In this document: positions 1-19,340 of the stretch, piece by piece
Numbering within the stretch: the first letter of the stretch is position 1
How the letters are laid out: every line of letters starts with the position of its first letter
Assembly: GCA_013396655.1 (NCBI GenBank)
Contig: WBMV01006289.1
Span: forward strand, 4,410,018 to 4,474,017
Direction of reading: 5' to 3'
From: Campylorhamphus procurvoides
Lineage: Eukaryota; Chordata; Aves; Passeriformes; Dendrocolaptidae
DNA length: 64,000 bases
The notes under the pieces: model-generated
The model's database searches: none
Told to the model about the DNA's origin: nothing
The model's input: the letters and a program-made list of their open reading frames with translations, nothing else
Position numbers and translations under genes: made by a program

Positions 1-3000
1 GTCACTGCAGTTAACTCCTGGCCTGGCTAATATGGGGAAAAAAGGCTTGTGATATTTCATAAGTACTTGATGCATTTTTACCTCCATACGGAATGGCCTG
101 TTTCAATATACCAAATGTTCAAATAGATGACATTAGCATGCTATCTCTGAACAAAGAACTTTCCTATGCACTAAAGTTGTCCAGGTAATGGCAAAAAGTA
201 ATTCTGAAGGTTGATATTAAGTATAATTGGATGCATTCAGGGCACAACCACAAATCTCTTGAAACTGTCATAAACTGTGCAAAGCTACTTCCTCGGTGAC
301 AGTTTGTTGAGCATAAAAATGGAATCTGAAGACCGCAAGCTATTTATTTCAATTCAGTGAGATACTCAGCAAAGCTTACAATTCTGCTACATTCTGTAGA
401 AATGCAGTGCCTCCTGAATACACAGATGATGCTATCTATATTATAAATATGGATACAACATTGTCTTCTGTGTATCTGTGAATACGAAATATATACACAT
501 CAGCACCTAGGGTGAGAATATGTTAATTTAAATACTTTCAAAATTAGAGAGCAAAGAATTTCAGAATTTATACACTCCTAATCCTTGGCCTATTGTTTCT
601 AAGGTAAATAGCAGCATAGTTTAAAATAGAAAAAATGTGCTTATGACTTCAATGGCAATATGAAAAGTTTCTCTAGAGTCCTTAAATATATGTTTCAATA
701 AATTTGTTCATTTGCACATATTAAAAGTTTGGTAAATCCTCAGTTTGACTGATACAAGCATTTGTGGAGTTGTGTAGTATGGCTCCAAGCTAAAAACAAG
801 CAAAGGATGTCATAAATGTAAAGGGTGTCTGAAAGAGTTAGACAGTTGTGAACAAAATAGTTTTCTAATGACATAAGGAAATTTTGATGGTTAGTTTTTT
901 TGAGAGCAGAATGCCTTTTATTTTCCAAGAATGATAGAAAAATGCATGGAACCATAGACTGAAAAGGTGCTGCCAAGGTGCTCTACAGCAGTACATTTCT
1001 AAAAGTCCAAAGTCATTTTAATTAGTAGCAGCACAAATAAATTTTGAACAGCTGAGCAAGTAATTATTTCCTTCTGTATGTGACCACCTTGTAATCAGAT
1101 GCCAAACAAACCTGTCAGCTCTCATACTTTCTTTATGAGACTCTTCCAATGGGCTTCATTTGCTCTTCCCCAGTTACAGTATGGGCATTATAAGCACTTG
1201 CAAAGCAGCTCCCTGGCTCCAGGCTGCACACCAGAACAGGGCACGAGGCTGCTCAGTGCTACAGGAGTGGTGGTATCTCCTGCTGGGAACCCTGAACTCA
1301 AAAGCATCCTGCAGCACTGTGTGTGGTCCCTGACTCACCTCACCATACCCTGCTCCAGCAGCAGCTCATTGTTTGCCATCAGAGTATACAGGAAGAGAGA
1401 AAAATCCTCTGTTCTCTTTTCCTTCTTCCAAATCTGGAGTCACCTCCCAGCACAGTAAATATTTGAAGTGTACATGTAGGAATAGAGTGTATTCCTGCAA
1501 AATAGTGAAGGGAGAAGGACAGGTACCAGGTTGCATTAAAAAACCCCCATAAATACAAGTTTCAAAAAAGAACTGCAATTTCTGTGATTTTTGAGGAAGA
1601 GAAGAAGGAGTAGGGAGAGTTCAGACTATAAATATTTTACTGTGTAAAGGGTGCTGGGCTTCCATAAAAAAAATGTCCATTTATTCACTCATTTGCTAAT
1701 TTTTTTTTCCATACTGATATCTCATTGTTCTGAGTGAAAACTCTGGATGCACAAGTGTGAGAGTGGAGAATTGATTATCCCAGAAATAAAAACTTATTTG
1801 CTAATTCAGATTCCTAAAAAGTTATTTGTAGAACATAAAGGGATCTATAACTATTTCATTTAAGTGCCTAAGGGATGTCCTGCAGCCATAAGGAATGTAA
1901 AAAACGCCCAACACATTGATGCAAACTTACATAGATATAGATGTGTGTATATGTATGTGTATGGAGACACACCCTCCATATAGACAGAGGTCATATATAT
2001 ATGCTAATTGATTTAACATTAGTCAGACCACTTGGTTATTTATACCTGCAATTATTACAGATTAACAGACAAACTTCATAAGTGAATAAGTACCAGATCA
2101 TGTAAGGCAAAAAACTCTACTGGTTAGAAAAATTCTATTGCTAGATTTTTGTGTCTGCTCGGATGAAAAAGGAGAAGCAAAAAATTAAAGTGAGTTTCAT
2201 TTTGTGGCAGCTGATTTAATTCTAATTAATCTACAATACTCTGACATTCAGCATACACTTAGTTTCTCTGTTATTGATAGGAAATATTGTCAGGGGAAGA
2301 CAAAGCATTATTTAAGGTGATTAAAGAGTAATGAAGTATAATATGAGAATGTAAATTTTATCTTACTGATAAAAAGAAATCTGCCCATAAAGTCCATTTG
2401 GCAGTGGAGTAGCACTTCAAAAGAAGTCACCAATGCATCAACAAAGCCAGGTTCAAAGTAGACCAAGTTGAGAGGATCATCTTGTAATTACAGTTCAACT
2501 GAAATGACCCAAATGGTCTTATCCAGCCGTCTGATCTCTACGTGTGGCTTAAACAGAATACGGCATTTGAGTGTGAAGACCAAATGAACAGAAAGCCACC
2601 TGTCACTCTAGAACATGTGGATTTTTCCAAAGTCAGCAGACATAGAAAGAGCAACTGTATTTAATGCATGACAAATGGGAAAGACAGTAATAGTAAATCA
2701 GGGCTGAAGTGTGGGATGGTTCCTTCTTTTAGAAAAAAACACAGCCTTCTACAGAGAAGTTACATCACTTCTCCAGCTTATCAGCTTTATAAATATGCTG
2801 TAGATTTGTTGAGACAAATCTTCTCCAATCTCATGTGAGGTGAGAAAATAACTGGACTGGTTGTACAATGAATTTTTGTTACTCACACAGCGCCACCAGG
2901 AATATCAGCAGAGATAATACATGCTTTCCTTATGAAGAAGGGTAGAAAGCATTTTCCCACAATGTAGAAAATCAGGAAAATGATTTTTAATTGCAGCTAT

Positions 3001-6000
3001 TTTTGACTTCTGCTTTTGCAGTTTTTACATATCTAGGGGCTTGTTATGCAGAACTGCCATATTCACTTCCCTTGGCAAGCCATGGAGTACTTATGTAGAA
3101 ACCACAACTTAATGTATGAGATGAAGGCTGGCAATGAATGTGGTAGGTATTATATGTAAAAGATGGCTAATTTTAATATTCTGTAGAAGAGATTCTGAAA
3201 TGGATTCCAAAGAAAAGTGCCAAACTACATCCCAGTCCACTGCTCAATTTTTCTGGCACATATCCTTCTCTCTCATATCATTTAAGCACTCCTATGAAGA
3301 GGTTTTAACAACCTGTTCTTCTTATATAGCTTATAAGCCTGATACCAAAATGTGACAGCCTATTTGTCAGCACGAGGTCATTACTTTTATTTCATAGAGT
3401 AAATAGACAATTTGCTACAAGTTACAGCATCATAAAGTTCTATCAATGGCAGCTGTTCTAAGACACAATTTCTTTTCCCAGTTAAAGCATGAATGTCCTG
3501 TCTACAGGACATAAACATAGCACTTCTTGATCCACTTGGTTTAGTCCTGTCTTTTTGCTGTTTCCATCACCTGCAATCCCTACCCATGAATACACAGTTT
3601 TGTGCTCTAGGCAAATGATCCAGAAGGAGTTCGCCTGTTCTCTGTTTATGTTCTGTCTGGTTCTAGCTTCATCTGTATTAATTTATCTTATCGATATCAT
3701 ATTTCTCAATACTGGTATTCTTTCTAGCTTGTCACCACTCTAACTGTTCTGCCATGCTGTCTGTCCAGCATGGACTACTTACTCTGTCCCAACACTGTCA
3801 CCACTGTTCATATCAGCTGTCCATTGCTACCTGCACTGTCTAGAAAAGGGCAGTTTTCAACTCACAAGTGCCACAACACTGCTTACACTTTACTGCTCTC
3901 CTACAGGGTGACAGGGTGTAAGTCACTTTCTTAATCCTACATTAAATACTCTGGCTATTTATGCCCACACTCAGTGCTTTACTGTGCCAACCGGCTGAAA
4001 ATGCAAGCACTCACTCTCATTTTGACTCTAGCAACTGGAGAGAATTCACCAATATCGTCTCAGACAGTGTCACCAGAATATTCATAACCAAGGCCTTCAC
4101 TGAAAGACAATATGTTTAATAACATATTTGCTAGTAGCATTCATTCTTGCCGCCATTCTGATTTAACATTTAGGCAAAGTTAAAATGGCCATAGCATGAA
4201 AACACTTGCAAAGGAAGTATCTGTATATTGTTCAGAATGCATTGTGCAATGAGACTAATAGATTAAGACTGTTAAAAACACAGATTGCAGATAAACACAT
4301 GATCAGCAATTTAAAAGTTAGTGTTATGTGTTGAGTTTTTAATTTGTTTCCCGTTAAAACAGAATGATAACTTGAATAAAATTTTTACAGTCTCTATAAA
4401 AAAGACAATAGAATGTTAGCTTCCCTTTACAGAACTCCTTCTTCTATTAAAAAAATAACAGTGATTCAGGGAAATAATAAACTGACACAGAGGCATGCAG
4501 AGCTGAACAAAACTTTCCGTATTTGCTGTCGCACTGAGCTGAGAAAATAAATTACCATGAATAATTCAGTAAACTTAACCCTCTGGTCCACTCATAGGCA
4601 GTACACTAGAACTTCATGGTTTTTCTAATACCACTACTTATTTCACCTTATCTAACAAATATATAACTTTAACTCTGTGGATTAAACCCACTAGAAGGAT
4701 GAATAATTTTATGACGTATCAAACTCACAATTTCTTTTTTCTAATTGAATGAATGTGAAAGTGCTTCCTACCTGAATATGTCTACACATATAACTTAAAT
4801 ATGAGGTTGCATATACAAGTAACCATTCCCTTTAATTTATTGTGCATCACTTCCATTAAATTCTGATCACTCTTATGCTGAAAGGTACACATAGAGACAG
4901 AGATATGGTGAAAAAAAACCTAAAAAGGAAAGAAAAAAAAAGAGAGAGAGAAAAAAGAACAACAAATTTCTGAACATATGCATTTATAGAATCAGGGACT
5001 AATGTACACTGAGACAATTATTTCTCCAGTTTATCAACTTACTTGCTTATCTCCTTTAAGCTCTTCTCAGTAACTGCTAGTTTTACTCAGTAATGCTCTG
5101 AGAAGGCATCCTCATACATTGCATAGCAAATCCAAATAATTTTCTTAAAACTGAAAAGTTGAAGCAAAATTAATTCAGCTACAAAGACTGTGATTTTATT
5201 GTGACTTACAGAAGATAAGAGATATAATCAGAAACCTCTTATTGCCTGGAGCCAGTCCCTTCAAGTGTGAGTTTTCACATTACTGGTGTGTTCTCTGATT
5301 ACAACAATCTGATTTTTGTGTGCAGGATTCTGCTAGATATGTATAAAGCTAGTAATAAAAAGTAACAAATTAAGCAATGAAATATATATAATTTGAAATG
5401 AATAATGTTGGTGAATTTGCATTTTATGGTATTTCACACAGTTTTTGAGTAAACAAAGAGCCTGTCCGTCTCTGTCTCTAGGATTCTGCCATGGCTGAAT
5501 GACTATTTAAACTTATTTAACCTCTTGGCTTAACATAGCAAGTGGCATTTTACACTGACTTTTACTTCAGGAATAGTTCAAAGTATGTGAAAATTTTGAC
5601 AGGATATAATTTTTCAAAATCTAATAATTTTCTTAGTTTGGGTGGAAAGATATGCAGAAGGTTAACCAAATGCCACACCATGCCTTTACTCAGTCTCATT
5701 TTGGAAGGTAGTTGAGGTCACTAAGAAGCTAAGTCTGCTGGTCTTAATAGTTTTGCATTTCTTACTTTTAAGGGTTTTTCTTATTGTAGGGGTATAAACA
5801 ATGCAAAAGGTGGAAATATTAACCCACATTTTCTTTGAGCTATTTTGAATATTTTGTTTTGCTTTCCCTTATATTCAGTCAGATAAAAGACAGGATTTGA
5901 CACTGATTTATTAAAGCTGATCTTACTGAGAACATTCAGATGATATTCACAGGAAGAGACATACACAGTTCAGAAAAGCTGGACAATGTCATAGGGAATT

Positions 6001-9000
6001 GTTGTTCCCTGCTCTAAAGGAAATGCTTGCAGATGATGATGTCTTCAATTTGATTACCACTGGTTTAGTCTGCCTACGTATGACACTATAAATATTCACC
6101 AAAACATAATATTGCTGTGAGCAGACCAGGCAACTCAACAGCAGACAATTCATAGTGTAATATAGCTCTAGGCCATGTGTAGCTTCTAAAGGGACAGAGG
6201 AACTTTGCATTTGTGAGGATATTTCTATACTTTCCTCACATCATCTACTGATAACATTAAAGAGAGCCAATTTATAATGTATCTAGCTAGTTGCTCCACT
6301 AGTGTTCTGCTTAATTCAGTGTAGCATGCCTTGTTTACACATATTCAGAGAACACGTGGCCAAAATAAACAGACATAGCAAGAAAATTAAGTCTATTGCT
6401 ATGCTTTATTTTATTGGTTTTTTTCTCTATTTTAATTGTCAGAGGCTGAAGTGAACAAGTGTTTTATACTTACACAACTGACAATTTTCTACTGCTTTTC
6501 CCACTCCACTACAATAAAGCATACCATCATAAGATATATTTAAAAAGCAAAGGGCATTCTTTCTTTTTCACCCAATTAAACACGAGTACAATTAATTAAG
6601 AAAATTATAAATTATTCCTCATTGATTTTGCAGGTGTTAACTGTTCACCAGCCCCAAAATTTCCTTAGTGTAGAAAGGACAGAAGTTAAGATGGTTAACT
6701 AGAGGACCATAAAGAAGTTTACAACAAAAATTGCTGAAGTCTTAAAACTTCTCTGTAAAACCATTTAACTACTGTCCCTAAAATGTTCTCTAAGGGATAT
6801 CATTGCTAATAATGGATACTTATAGACCATCTGGGTGAAATAAGTCAAGGAATTTTTCCTGTACCTACATTGCAAATTAATTATCTCTGCATTGATCTTC
6901 CTTCTGTTCCAGTCTACTTTCCTTAAATGCCTCCATATGCTGTATAGCACAAAACAAACTATGCTTGAACAATGTGTTGGGAAATACAAAGTTCTGCTTA
7001 ATTTCAGTTATGGTACCTGTGAAATGTAACTATTCCAAATCATACTTTTATAAGCTTCATATTGCTTCAATAAGGTAGTTACAGGACAGTAGTTACAGAC
7101 TCATTCCACTGTTGCTCCAGCACAGTACAAAGAAAATGAACAGCTTGTTCTTTATTTAATGGTGTCCTCAACACACCATTAGTAGCCTTGGTGTACCATA
7201 AATGCAAAGCTTCCATAAAATCATCATTGCTTTTGGGGATGTTTGTTTTCTGCGTTAAAGAGGACACTATATTTCTGCAAAGAGATCAAATTGTTCAAAG
7301 AGTGGAGGTGAAAATGGCCCTCATATAAGCCACAATTCCTGTCTCACAAACTAAACAAATATGAAGACCCTTCTTCTTCATGGCTGTCTGAATCTAACAC
7401 AGTTGCTCTAAGCTTTCCAAAAAGCACAAAGGAAGAGCTGGCTATGACTGAAATGGTATTGGCATGTGACTGAAGAGGCAGAAAAGCAGGAAAAGAAAAA
7501 CTGGGGTAAAATTAGCATTTGGAAGTATAATAGAAGACAGTAGAACAGAGGGCTTCTGGAGCAGCTGAACCAAAAGGAGGAGGACAGAAGGCAGGTTTCT
7601 CAGGGACACTATTACATTATTCATCATAAGTAAAGATGGACAGATTCACCTTCTGCCCAACCAATGTCAACAGAGTGGTTCTTCATGACCGAGCAGCTGC
7701 ATTCATGCTTTTCAGTGAAGGACCTGAAAGGAAATTGCATAACAAAACTATGCAATCTTCTCTGGAAATCTCACAGATCTCAAAGGAATAATAATCTATT
7801 ACTAATTGTCATCTTTCTTCCATTCACTTTAAAACCAGTCTGATAACCTGATAATATGTAAGAAGTCAGCTATGAACTTTAGTTCATAGTCAATTTTTTT
7901 CCCAGTCAGCTACCTGGCAGACCCCTAAAACTGGAAACATTGGGGTTTTTTGTGCTTAATCCCAGGTGGTTAGGTCTGGGAACTTTCTCCATGTTTAAAT
8001 TCTACACCAAATTTCAAAATAAAATATAAAAATGAGAAGAGAAGGTACGTGGAAAACTCCAAACTTGGAGAGAAAAAAAAAGCCAACTCTAATTAAAACC
8101 ATTATTTTATTTTAAGTCTCAGAGTTTCTAATATTTTGGAAGGCTTGAAACTGTTAATATTAGAAAAAAAATTTAAAAAAATTAAAAAAAAAGAATATCA
8201 AGCTATAACAGGTTTTGACATTACTCAGTTAAATTCACTGGGTGGCCAACGAAAGTGAGCACTACTTGCAACAGAAAATTAAACATCCCACTGTGCCCAC
8301 AAAATTCTAAAGTTTAACACTTCAGCAGATCTGTTAGACATCTCATTATGCCCCACAAAATATCTTACTTTAAACTTGGTAAAATTTATAACATAATTTC
8401 AAATTTTCGCTGATTACTGCTATACAAAATAAAGGCCTTAGTATCTTTATTTCACATACAGAGGAGTAGCAATAGAAATTATAAAACCAAAAAATATTTC
8501 CTAGTACTAATTTTTTAAAAAAACTTAAGAGATCAGCAGCAAAGCTAACTGTAACTCTGGGTTTTATGAGTTACCTGAAAGACCTGGTGTTGCTCTGGGT
8601 GACACTTGCTTTCTTCATCATCTTTGTGCTCAAATGATAAGGCAATGTGCCTTAAAAAAAAAAAAAGCCTTAAATAAAAGGAATAAAACCCAAAGTCTGA
8701 ATACAGGTCAGGTCATTTCAAAGCAGTGAACATTTGTCCCACAAAGTTTAACTTACACATAAGGAAACTGGTTCATGATTTCTTTTTCTCCATGTCCTAT
8801 TTAATTCCACTGTGAAATGCAGAGCCATCTGAATCTACATCAGGCAGAACTCTCACGGCACTCCAACGTAATTGGAAAGTGGATCCACATATGTTCACAG
8901 GCACAGATGTATCTTCTCCATATTCAGCACCGCCTGTTGATTTATGGACACCTCAGACCAATGTGTGTCATTTCAATCCTTTTCCACAAAAGCTGTGGGT

Positions 9001-9600
9001 CTTGTGGGTGGATTTGTAATTTGAAGTGTGGACTGAGAATTCCATTTGGGATTGGGTAATGTCTGACTAACAGCTAGTAAGGAATCACAGTGTTTCTGAG
9101 GGTTAGGGATAAAGGCAGGGTTTAAACAAACAAGGGTACAGTAACCCAGGAGGAGCAGGCAATGCCAATGAATTTCAAGGGGGCAAGAGAGCTCCCTGAC
9201 CTGCCCCTGTGAGCAAACAGCACATTTGCACCAGCTATGAACATCCTGCAACACGAATGTCATGATTTCTGACACCACTCCAGTGAGAGGATCCAGGGGC
9301 TGGGTGGATGGATCCAGGTATGCTGGACACAGGCAGCAAAGGAGACAGACCGTAGGTCCAGCACTGGGCCAGGGACACTCCTCCTACACCATGACTGCCC
9401 GGGCAGACACTCTGAGCCCTTGGGCACACTGAGAGTCAACAACTGCCCCCAAAACCCACAAACACTCTCTCCTACCACTAAAGGGAAACAGCTCTTAATA
9501 CACCTTGACCTCAAGAAATGCAAATCTGAGCAACCCTGTTCCCTTTTCCCCTCCAGACCAGGTACTTTTGGCCTAGCAGACACTCTGACTTAAAGCAAGG
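1..9600. other. AT-rich intergenic DNA downstream of amylase
   Basis: No exon, RNA gene or recognisable transposon was found here on either strand. Open frames are short and show no protein-family motif. Local simple sequence includes a purine-rich tract near 4,905-4,970 and A-rich runs near 8,160-8,195. A more GC-rich piece at about 9,060-9,600 stands out from its surroundings but I could not assign it. It may be an old repeat. Confidence 0.6.
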
Positions 9601-9889
9601 CCCGCACATTTGCCTTTACCTCAGTATTTTCTCACAGATGACAAGGTAATTGGGAAAGCTGCCAAATCTGTGACCTGTTTGAGTAATTCTCTAAGATATT
9701 ACAGAATAAGGGAGCCCAATGCACCACAGAGCCAAGAATATGCCGTGTTTCATCCACTGGCACAGGGTGTAAGCAATGCCTGGATATACAGTGTGATTCT
9801 TGGACACCTTTGGAACCCCCAGAGTGAACAATGGCTTGCAGCAAACCTCGAGGGCTAATGACAGAAGAGCTCTGGCTTTGACTTTTACA

Positions 9890-10020
9890 GGCACAAGCTG
9901 ACTGTGAACCAGGTAACCCCGTGGCTTGACTGATGCCACAGACCAGAATTACTGATTGGCCCAGCCCAGCTTCCTTTGCTGACTCAGATCCCAGGTTTGG
10001 TTTGCCGCAAGAAATGGATG
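9890..10020 (-). repeat. Amylase 3' flank segment, duplicated at 18.2 kb
   Basis: This stretch downstream of the amylase poly(A) signal is clearly similar to 18,192-18,320. Shared landmarks on the plus strand include a 'gtgaaccaggtaac' block, a 'cagcttcct' block and a 'tttggttt' block in the same order. In the amylase flank a further 260 bp or so (about 10,021-10,285) separates it from the poly(A) region, while the distant copy lacks that piece. It is best read as part of a tandem duplication of the amylase 3' end. Confidence 0.6.
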
Positions 10021-10302
10021 AACTGTGTGTAGGCACTGCTCGTAGCTGACTGCCCACAACATGGTTGCTGTGGGATATAGATATCTGTGTATGTATTGGC
10101 CTGGGCAATACTGCATTTTAACTTACTGACATGCTGATTTGGGGTTTTTTAATTTATTTAATCCTGCCTGTATTTTTGTTACGTGGGAACTGAAGTACTG
10201 CATTGCCTTAAAAAGTACCACTGCAAAACCACTAGTTATGAGGTAATAACGTTACATCCAATTCATTAAGGAGAAAAGCATTACTCTTCAATTTGATTGC
10301 CA

Positions 10303-10308
10303 TTTATT
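10303..10308 (-). terminator. Amylase poly(A) signal AATAAA
   Basis: On the minus strand an AATAAA lies about 100 nt after the amylase stop codon. This spacing fits the short 3' UTR of vertebrate pancreatic amylase mRNAs. The same segment is recognisable in the relic copy at 18.33-18.36 kb, where the hexamer is altered. Confidence 0.7.
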
Positions 10309-10408
10309 ATGCACTAGATATATACTCACTCATGCTCGAAAACCAGGGAATCACATATAGGGGAAACAGTAAGGCACAGACCAAACAGAGTAGGACATTT
10401 CTCTCCAG

Positions 10409-16163
<5,755 letters not shown>

Positions 16164-16245
16164 GGTGCCTTCAGTAGAAGGCTGTGGTCTCTCCACTGGC
16201 TATTTATGTTCCTGCAAGATGACGAAGCTCCTATTGCAGCTGTCA
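16164..16245 (-). promoter_or_regulatory. Amylase core promoter: TATA box and E-box
   Basis: A TATA-like CATAAATAG lies at 16,200-16,208 on the minus strand, 37 nt upstream of the ATG, implying a very short 5' UTR. A CAGCTG E-box lies at 16,237-16,242 and another near 16,335. Pancreatic exocrine genes are typically driven by PTF1, which binds E-boxes, but the second half-site needed for a real PTF1 element is not obvious, so tissue control is inferred. The same layout, with a mutated TATA, is found in front of the extra exon 1 at 20.5 kb. Confidence 0.65.
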
Positions 16246-16299
16246 AAATTCACATGGATCAATGCTATCAGTTATTATTTAGCTAGCTAGCTCAATATC

Positions 16300-18190
16300 A
16301 TTCCTTCAGTTTGTTTTTTCTCCTGGATTGCCCAACAGCTGAAGATAAAATGCCTTTTCACAATGATTATACACTATCATAAACGAGGCAGTCTGTGAGC
16401 AGTGCACCCAAATCCAGAACTGCACTCCAATCATGTAAACAAAGATACTTAATTAGAAGTATTCCAAAACATAACACATACACCCTGAAAAGGGTCTCTG
16501 AAAGGTAACAGGAGTGGGAGGTGACTGAAAGATGAAAAACCAGCAGCACTAAGAGAATGACTGACTTTGTCTAATCCTGACAGGCACCTCTGAATGCTGG
16601 CAGGGTTCAAAACAGGGTACCTGGTCAGCCACTCTCAGTCAGTAACAGATCTATCACACAACAGGTTGTGGGTGTCCACCAGGTGAATCCCACTGGTAAC
16701 TAGAAACTGACACCTTTTCATACCTGAAATGTTTCTCTAGTGTCACTGCCCAGTCGATTCTGGGAACTGTTACTGGTTTTCTTCACATGGTTAGCTGTGC
16801 AGAGCAGCTGTTTCTCTACCTGATTGAAAGTGATCAGAGCTGTGTCTTCCTCTCCAGTAGAAACTTTGCATAATGTTTCATCTCATTTTAAATGACCAGT
16901 GTTTCATCTGAGTCAAAGAATGAAACCTGAAATCAGATGTAAATGGTACTGCAAATGAGTGGCAGCTGACTGACCTAAAACTGAATTTGAAAGCCAGAGC
17001 TGTTGCCCAAATCCCTTTTGGCTTTTCTTACAATTTCCTCCTTAGAAAAAAAAAACACTTCTGACTTTAGCTCATGAGACGATTTCAGGTCTTCATTTGG
17101 AACTGACTTATCAAATCAAGGTCTCAGCAAGAACCCTCCATGAATAAGCATGAGTCATACCAATGACAGAATACCACTCTGAGAGAAAACAAAGACCAGA
17201 AAATCCCTGACATTTGATAAGTATCTCTAAGAAAAAAAAAAATTGTCACATCTACTCCAGGAGAAAAGAAACATCAGTGCACTTCATACCTCAAGTGCCT
17301 GTAGTGTGTTCTTTCTGAAACTAGCCATGCCAACATGTCACATGCATCCTTCTCTTTCCCAGAGTTTGTCTTCAAGGACAAAACACAAAATCAGGTCCCA
17401 TTTGTCCACCTGTTCATTTTCATATCACAGACCTTATTAAAGGCCTCTTTTTCCACTACTACAATGAAATAGTAAACCTGCAAATGACCTTCCCTCCTCA
17501 GTAACAGCAAGGAACCAGTGAGTGATTGCACCTTGTGGTTACCAGTTCAGTGAGAACAGACCCCCTCATCCCTCAGTATTACTGAGAGCAACCAAATGTG
17601 CCTCGGGTTAATTTTTACATCACCATTCCCTGCGGGGTTCCATTGATGTGATGGCATGTCACTGCACGACCCTCAGTTTCCAAAGGCATGCATTTTCCAC
17701 TGAAATATACACTGCTGTAAGGAAAGAAGAGCATGGACCCATCCTTGCCAGCCTGATGCAATGGATGGCAAACCCACTAGCAAAAGACTGGAAGCCCTCA
17801 CACAACAGGCTATGCAGGCTGTGACTGACTGTTCAAGGGTATTGCAAAGAATGCTGACTTAATGACAGGACAAAGGCATGGTGGATGGTTTAGGTAAACA
17901 AATAAGTCAGTGTAGTACATCAGCTGATAGTGTAACTGTTTATCCCTGAGTTAATTGAAATGGTGAGACTGTCTCCTTCCTTCAGCCAGACCAGCATGGG
18001 GAGGAGCATACACATGCCTCAGTATAACAGATTATCCAAAGTTAACGATTAACAAAAGGTTTCTGTATGTAGCAATGGGCTTTAGCTGGTTTCAGCCCAC
18101 ATATTCCTTTCCCACTGTCCTACTGGTGACTGTATTACAGGCAATGGAAATCAAGTCAGTTTTGGGGTAGCGATGGAAGATCTGTGTTTT
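16300..18190. other. Amylase 5' flank, no gene seen
   Basis: About 1.9 kb between the amylase promoter and the nearest amylase relic. I found no exon, transposon or RNA gene. It contains a few A-runs (for example near 17,047 and 17,230) and otherwise looks like unique intergenic DNA. Confidence 0.5.
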
Positions 18191-18191
18191 G

Positions 18192-18440
18192 GGTTTGTAC
18201 AGGCAGCAGCTGTGAACCAGGTAACACAGAGGCTTTAATGATGTCACAGGTTGGAACAAGTGACTGGCACGGGCCAGCTTCCTCTGATCCAAACCCCATG
18301 TTTGGTTTGTCACATAAAAGGGGCAAACTTGATTTGAATGCCATTTTTTATTCACTAGATACAGAGAATGTAGAAAGCAAAAGAAAAAACAAATTTTCAA
18401 CTTAGTTATAACTTGGCAGCAACTTGAATTGTGCCACATT
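18192..18440 (-). pseudogene. Relic of a duplicated amylase 3' end
   Basis: The segment is similar to the working amylase gene in three ordered blocks. Positions 18,192-18,320 match the flank at 9,890-10,020. Positions 18,328-18,362 match the poly(A) region at 10,290-10,325. Positions 18,404-18,433 match the last codons of exon 10 around the stop codon. Only about 25-30 nt of coding sequence is recognisable, and the match fades further into exon 10. The same order and strand argue for an old tandem duplication rather than a dispersed repeat. Confidence 0.6.
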
Positions 18441-18834
18441 TCAGCACAAAGATATCTTCTCTTGACTTTTGGACATCCTGTCAGTTCTCAGTCCCACTAT
18501 CCCCTACAGAGAACTACATTTCTATTTATGGACAGAGCAGCACCATTTCAAAGGAAGTAACTTTAATTTTCTCCTTTCATTTTTCATTAGTACTTTAACT
18601 GAATAAAGTGCACTTACAAACGCAAACAAGTGTATAGTACCACTCCCAGAAGTGCACTGGCACCAGCAGCTCCTGCCGCTGTATGGCAGCAGCTCAGTAT
18701 TTCATTAGGATGAGCTAATACACTTCGCTCTACCTTGGTTCAGTCAGTGCTGAAGAGCCAGGACATTCAGCCCACCTGTCTGCTCTTAGCAAAAATACAG
18801 AAAAGAAGAAACAACATGTGCACAACAGATCAGG

Positions 18835-19021
18835 CTACAATTTAGCATCAATGTGAATCACAATGAACGGGTCTTTGTCCTCACTACCAGTCAGGAAATT
18901 AGCCATGCCATCAGTAGCAACATGAACTTCAACTGCTGTACAGTAGTCACCTTTCTTTTGCCCAGTAATGATGTCACAGTAAGTGATATACCATAAAAAT
19001 TAGGTCCATGGACATAGTGTC
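18835..19021 (-). pseudogene. Diverged amylase last exon with in-frame stop
   Basis: Translated on the minus strand, the last 49 codons align without gaps to the C-terminus of amylase exon 10 (TYCD...GQK.G...DGMANF...DPFIVIHIDAKL, then TAG). I count 28 of 49 identical residues, so it comes from a distinct, diverged paralogue and not from a recent copy. The first third of the exon is degraded: in the expected phase it contains a TAA, and the AG at 19,022-19,023 has no good polypyrimidine tract. With no exons 2-9 nearby it cannot encode an enzyme as assembled. It may belong with the exon 1 copy at 20.3-20.5 kb. Confidence 0.85.
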
Positions 19022-19339
19022 CTAATTATCTTTGTTACTGCAGGCCTTAAAGATTAAAATAAGTGTCTGAAACCAAAGAATCAGGTCAGCAGAGATAGGA
19101 TCAGGAAGGAACGGACTGCATAACAACGGATATAACATCCTGCCCTTAAAATTGATCTACCTTCCCATTTTTGTAATATTTTGGACAAAAGCATTTTTGA
19201 CCTAATTCTTGTAAGTTTCCAGGTGAGTTATAAATCTTCCAAAATTTTACAGACTCTTTTCAGGATACTTTTTAGGCAATAAACTTTTGCTGCTGCCTCC
19301 AAGTCTCTGAGTGTAACCCTGTCTCAGTTCAAAGGAGAA

Positions 19340-19340
19340 N
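19340..19340. other. Single ambiguous base, possible assembly join
   Basis: One N occurs between the diverged amylase exon 10 and the extra exon 1. The two other single Ns in this window mark what look like false joins around RNPC3 exon 1, so this one may also mark a place where sequence was collapsed or removed. Confidence 0.6.

Noticed and set aside
9632..10108. 158-codon open frame on the minus strand downstream of amylase
   Set aside because: It overlaps the duplicated amylase 3' flank, shows no motif, and the related segment at 18.2 kb does not keep the frame.
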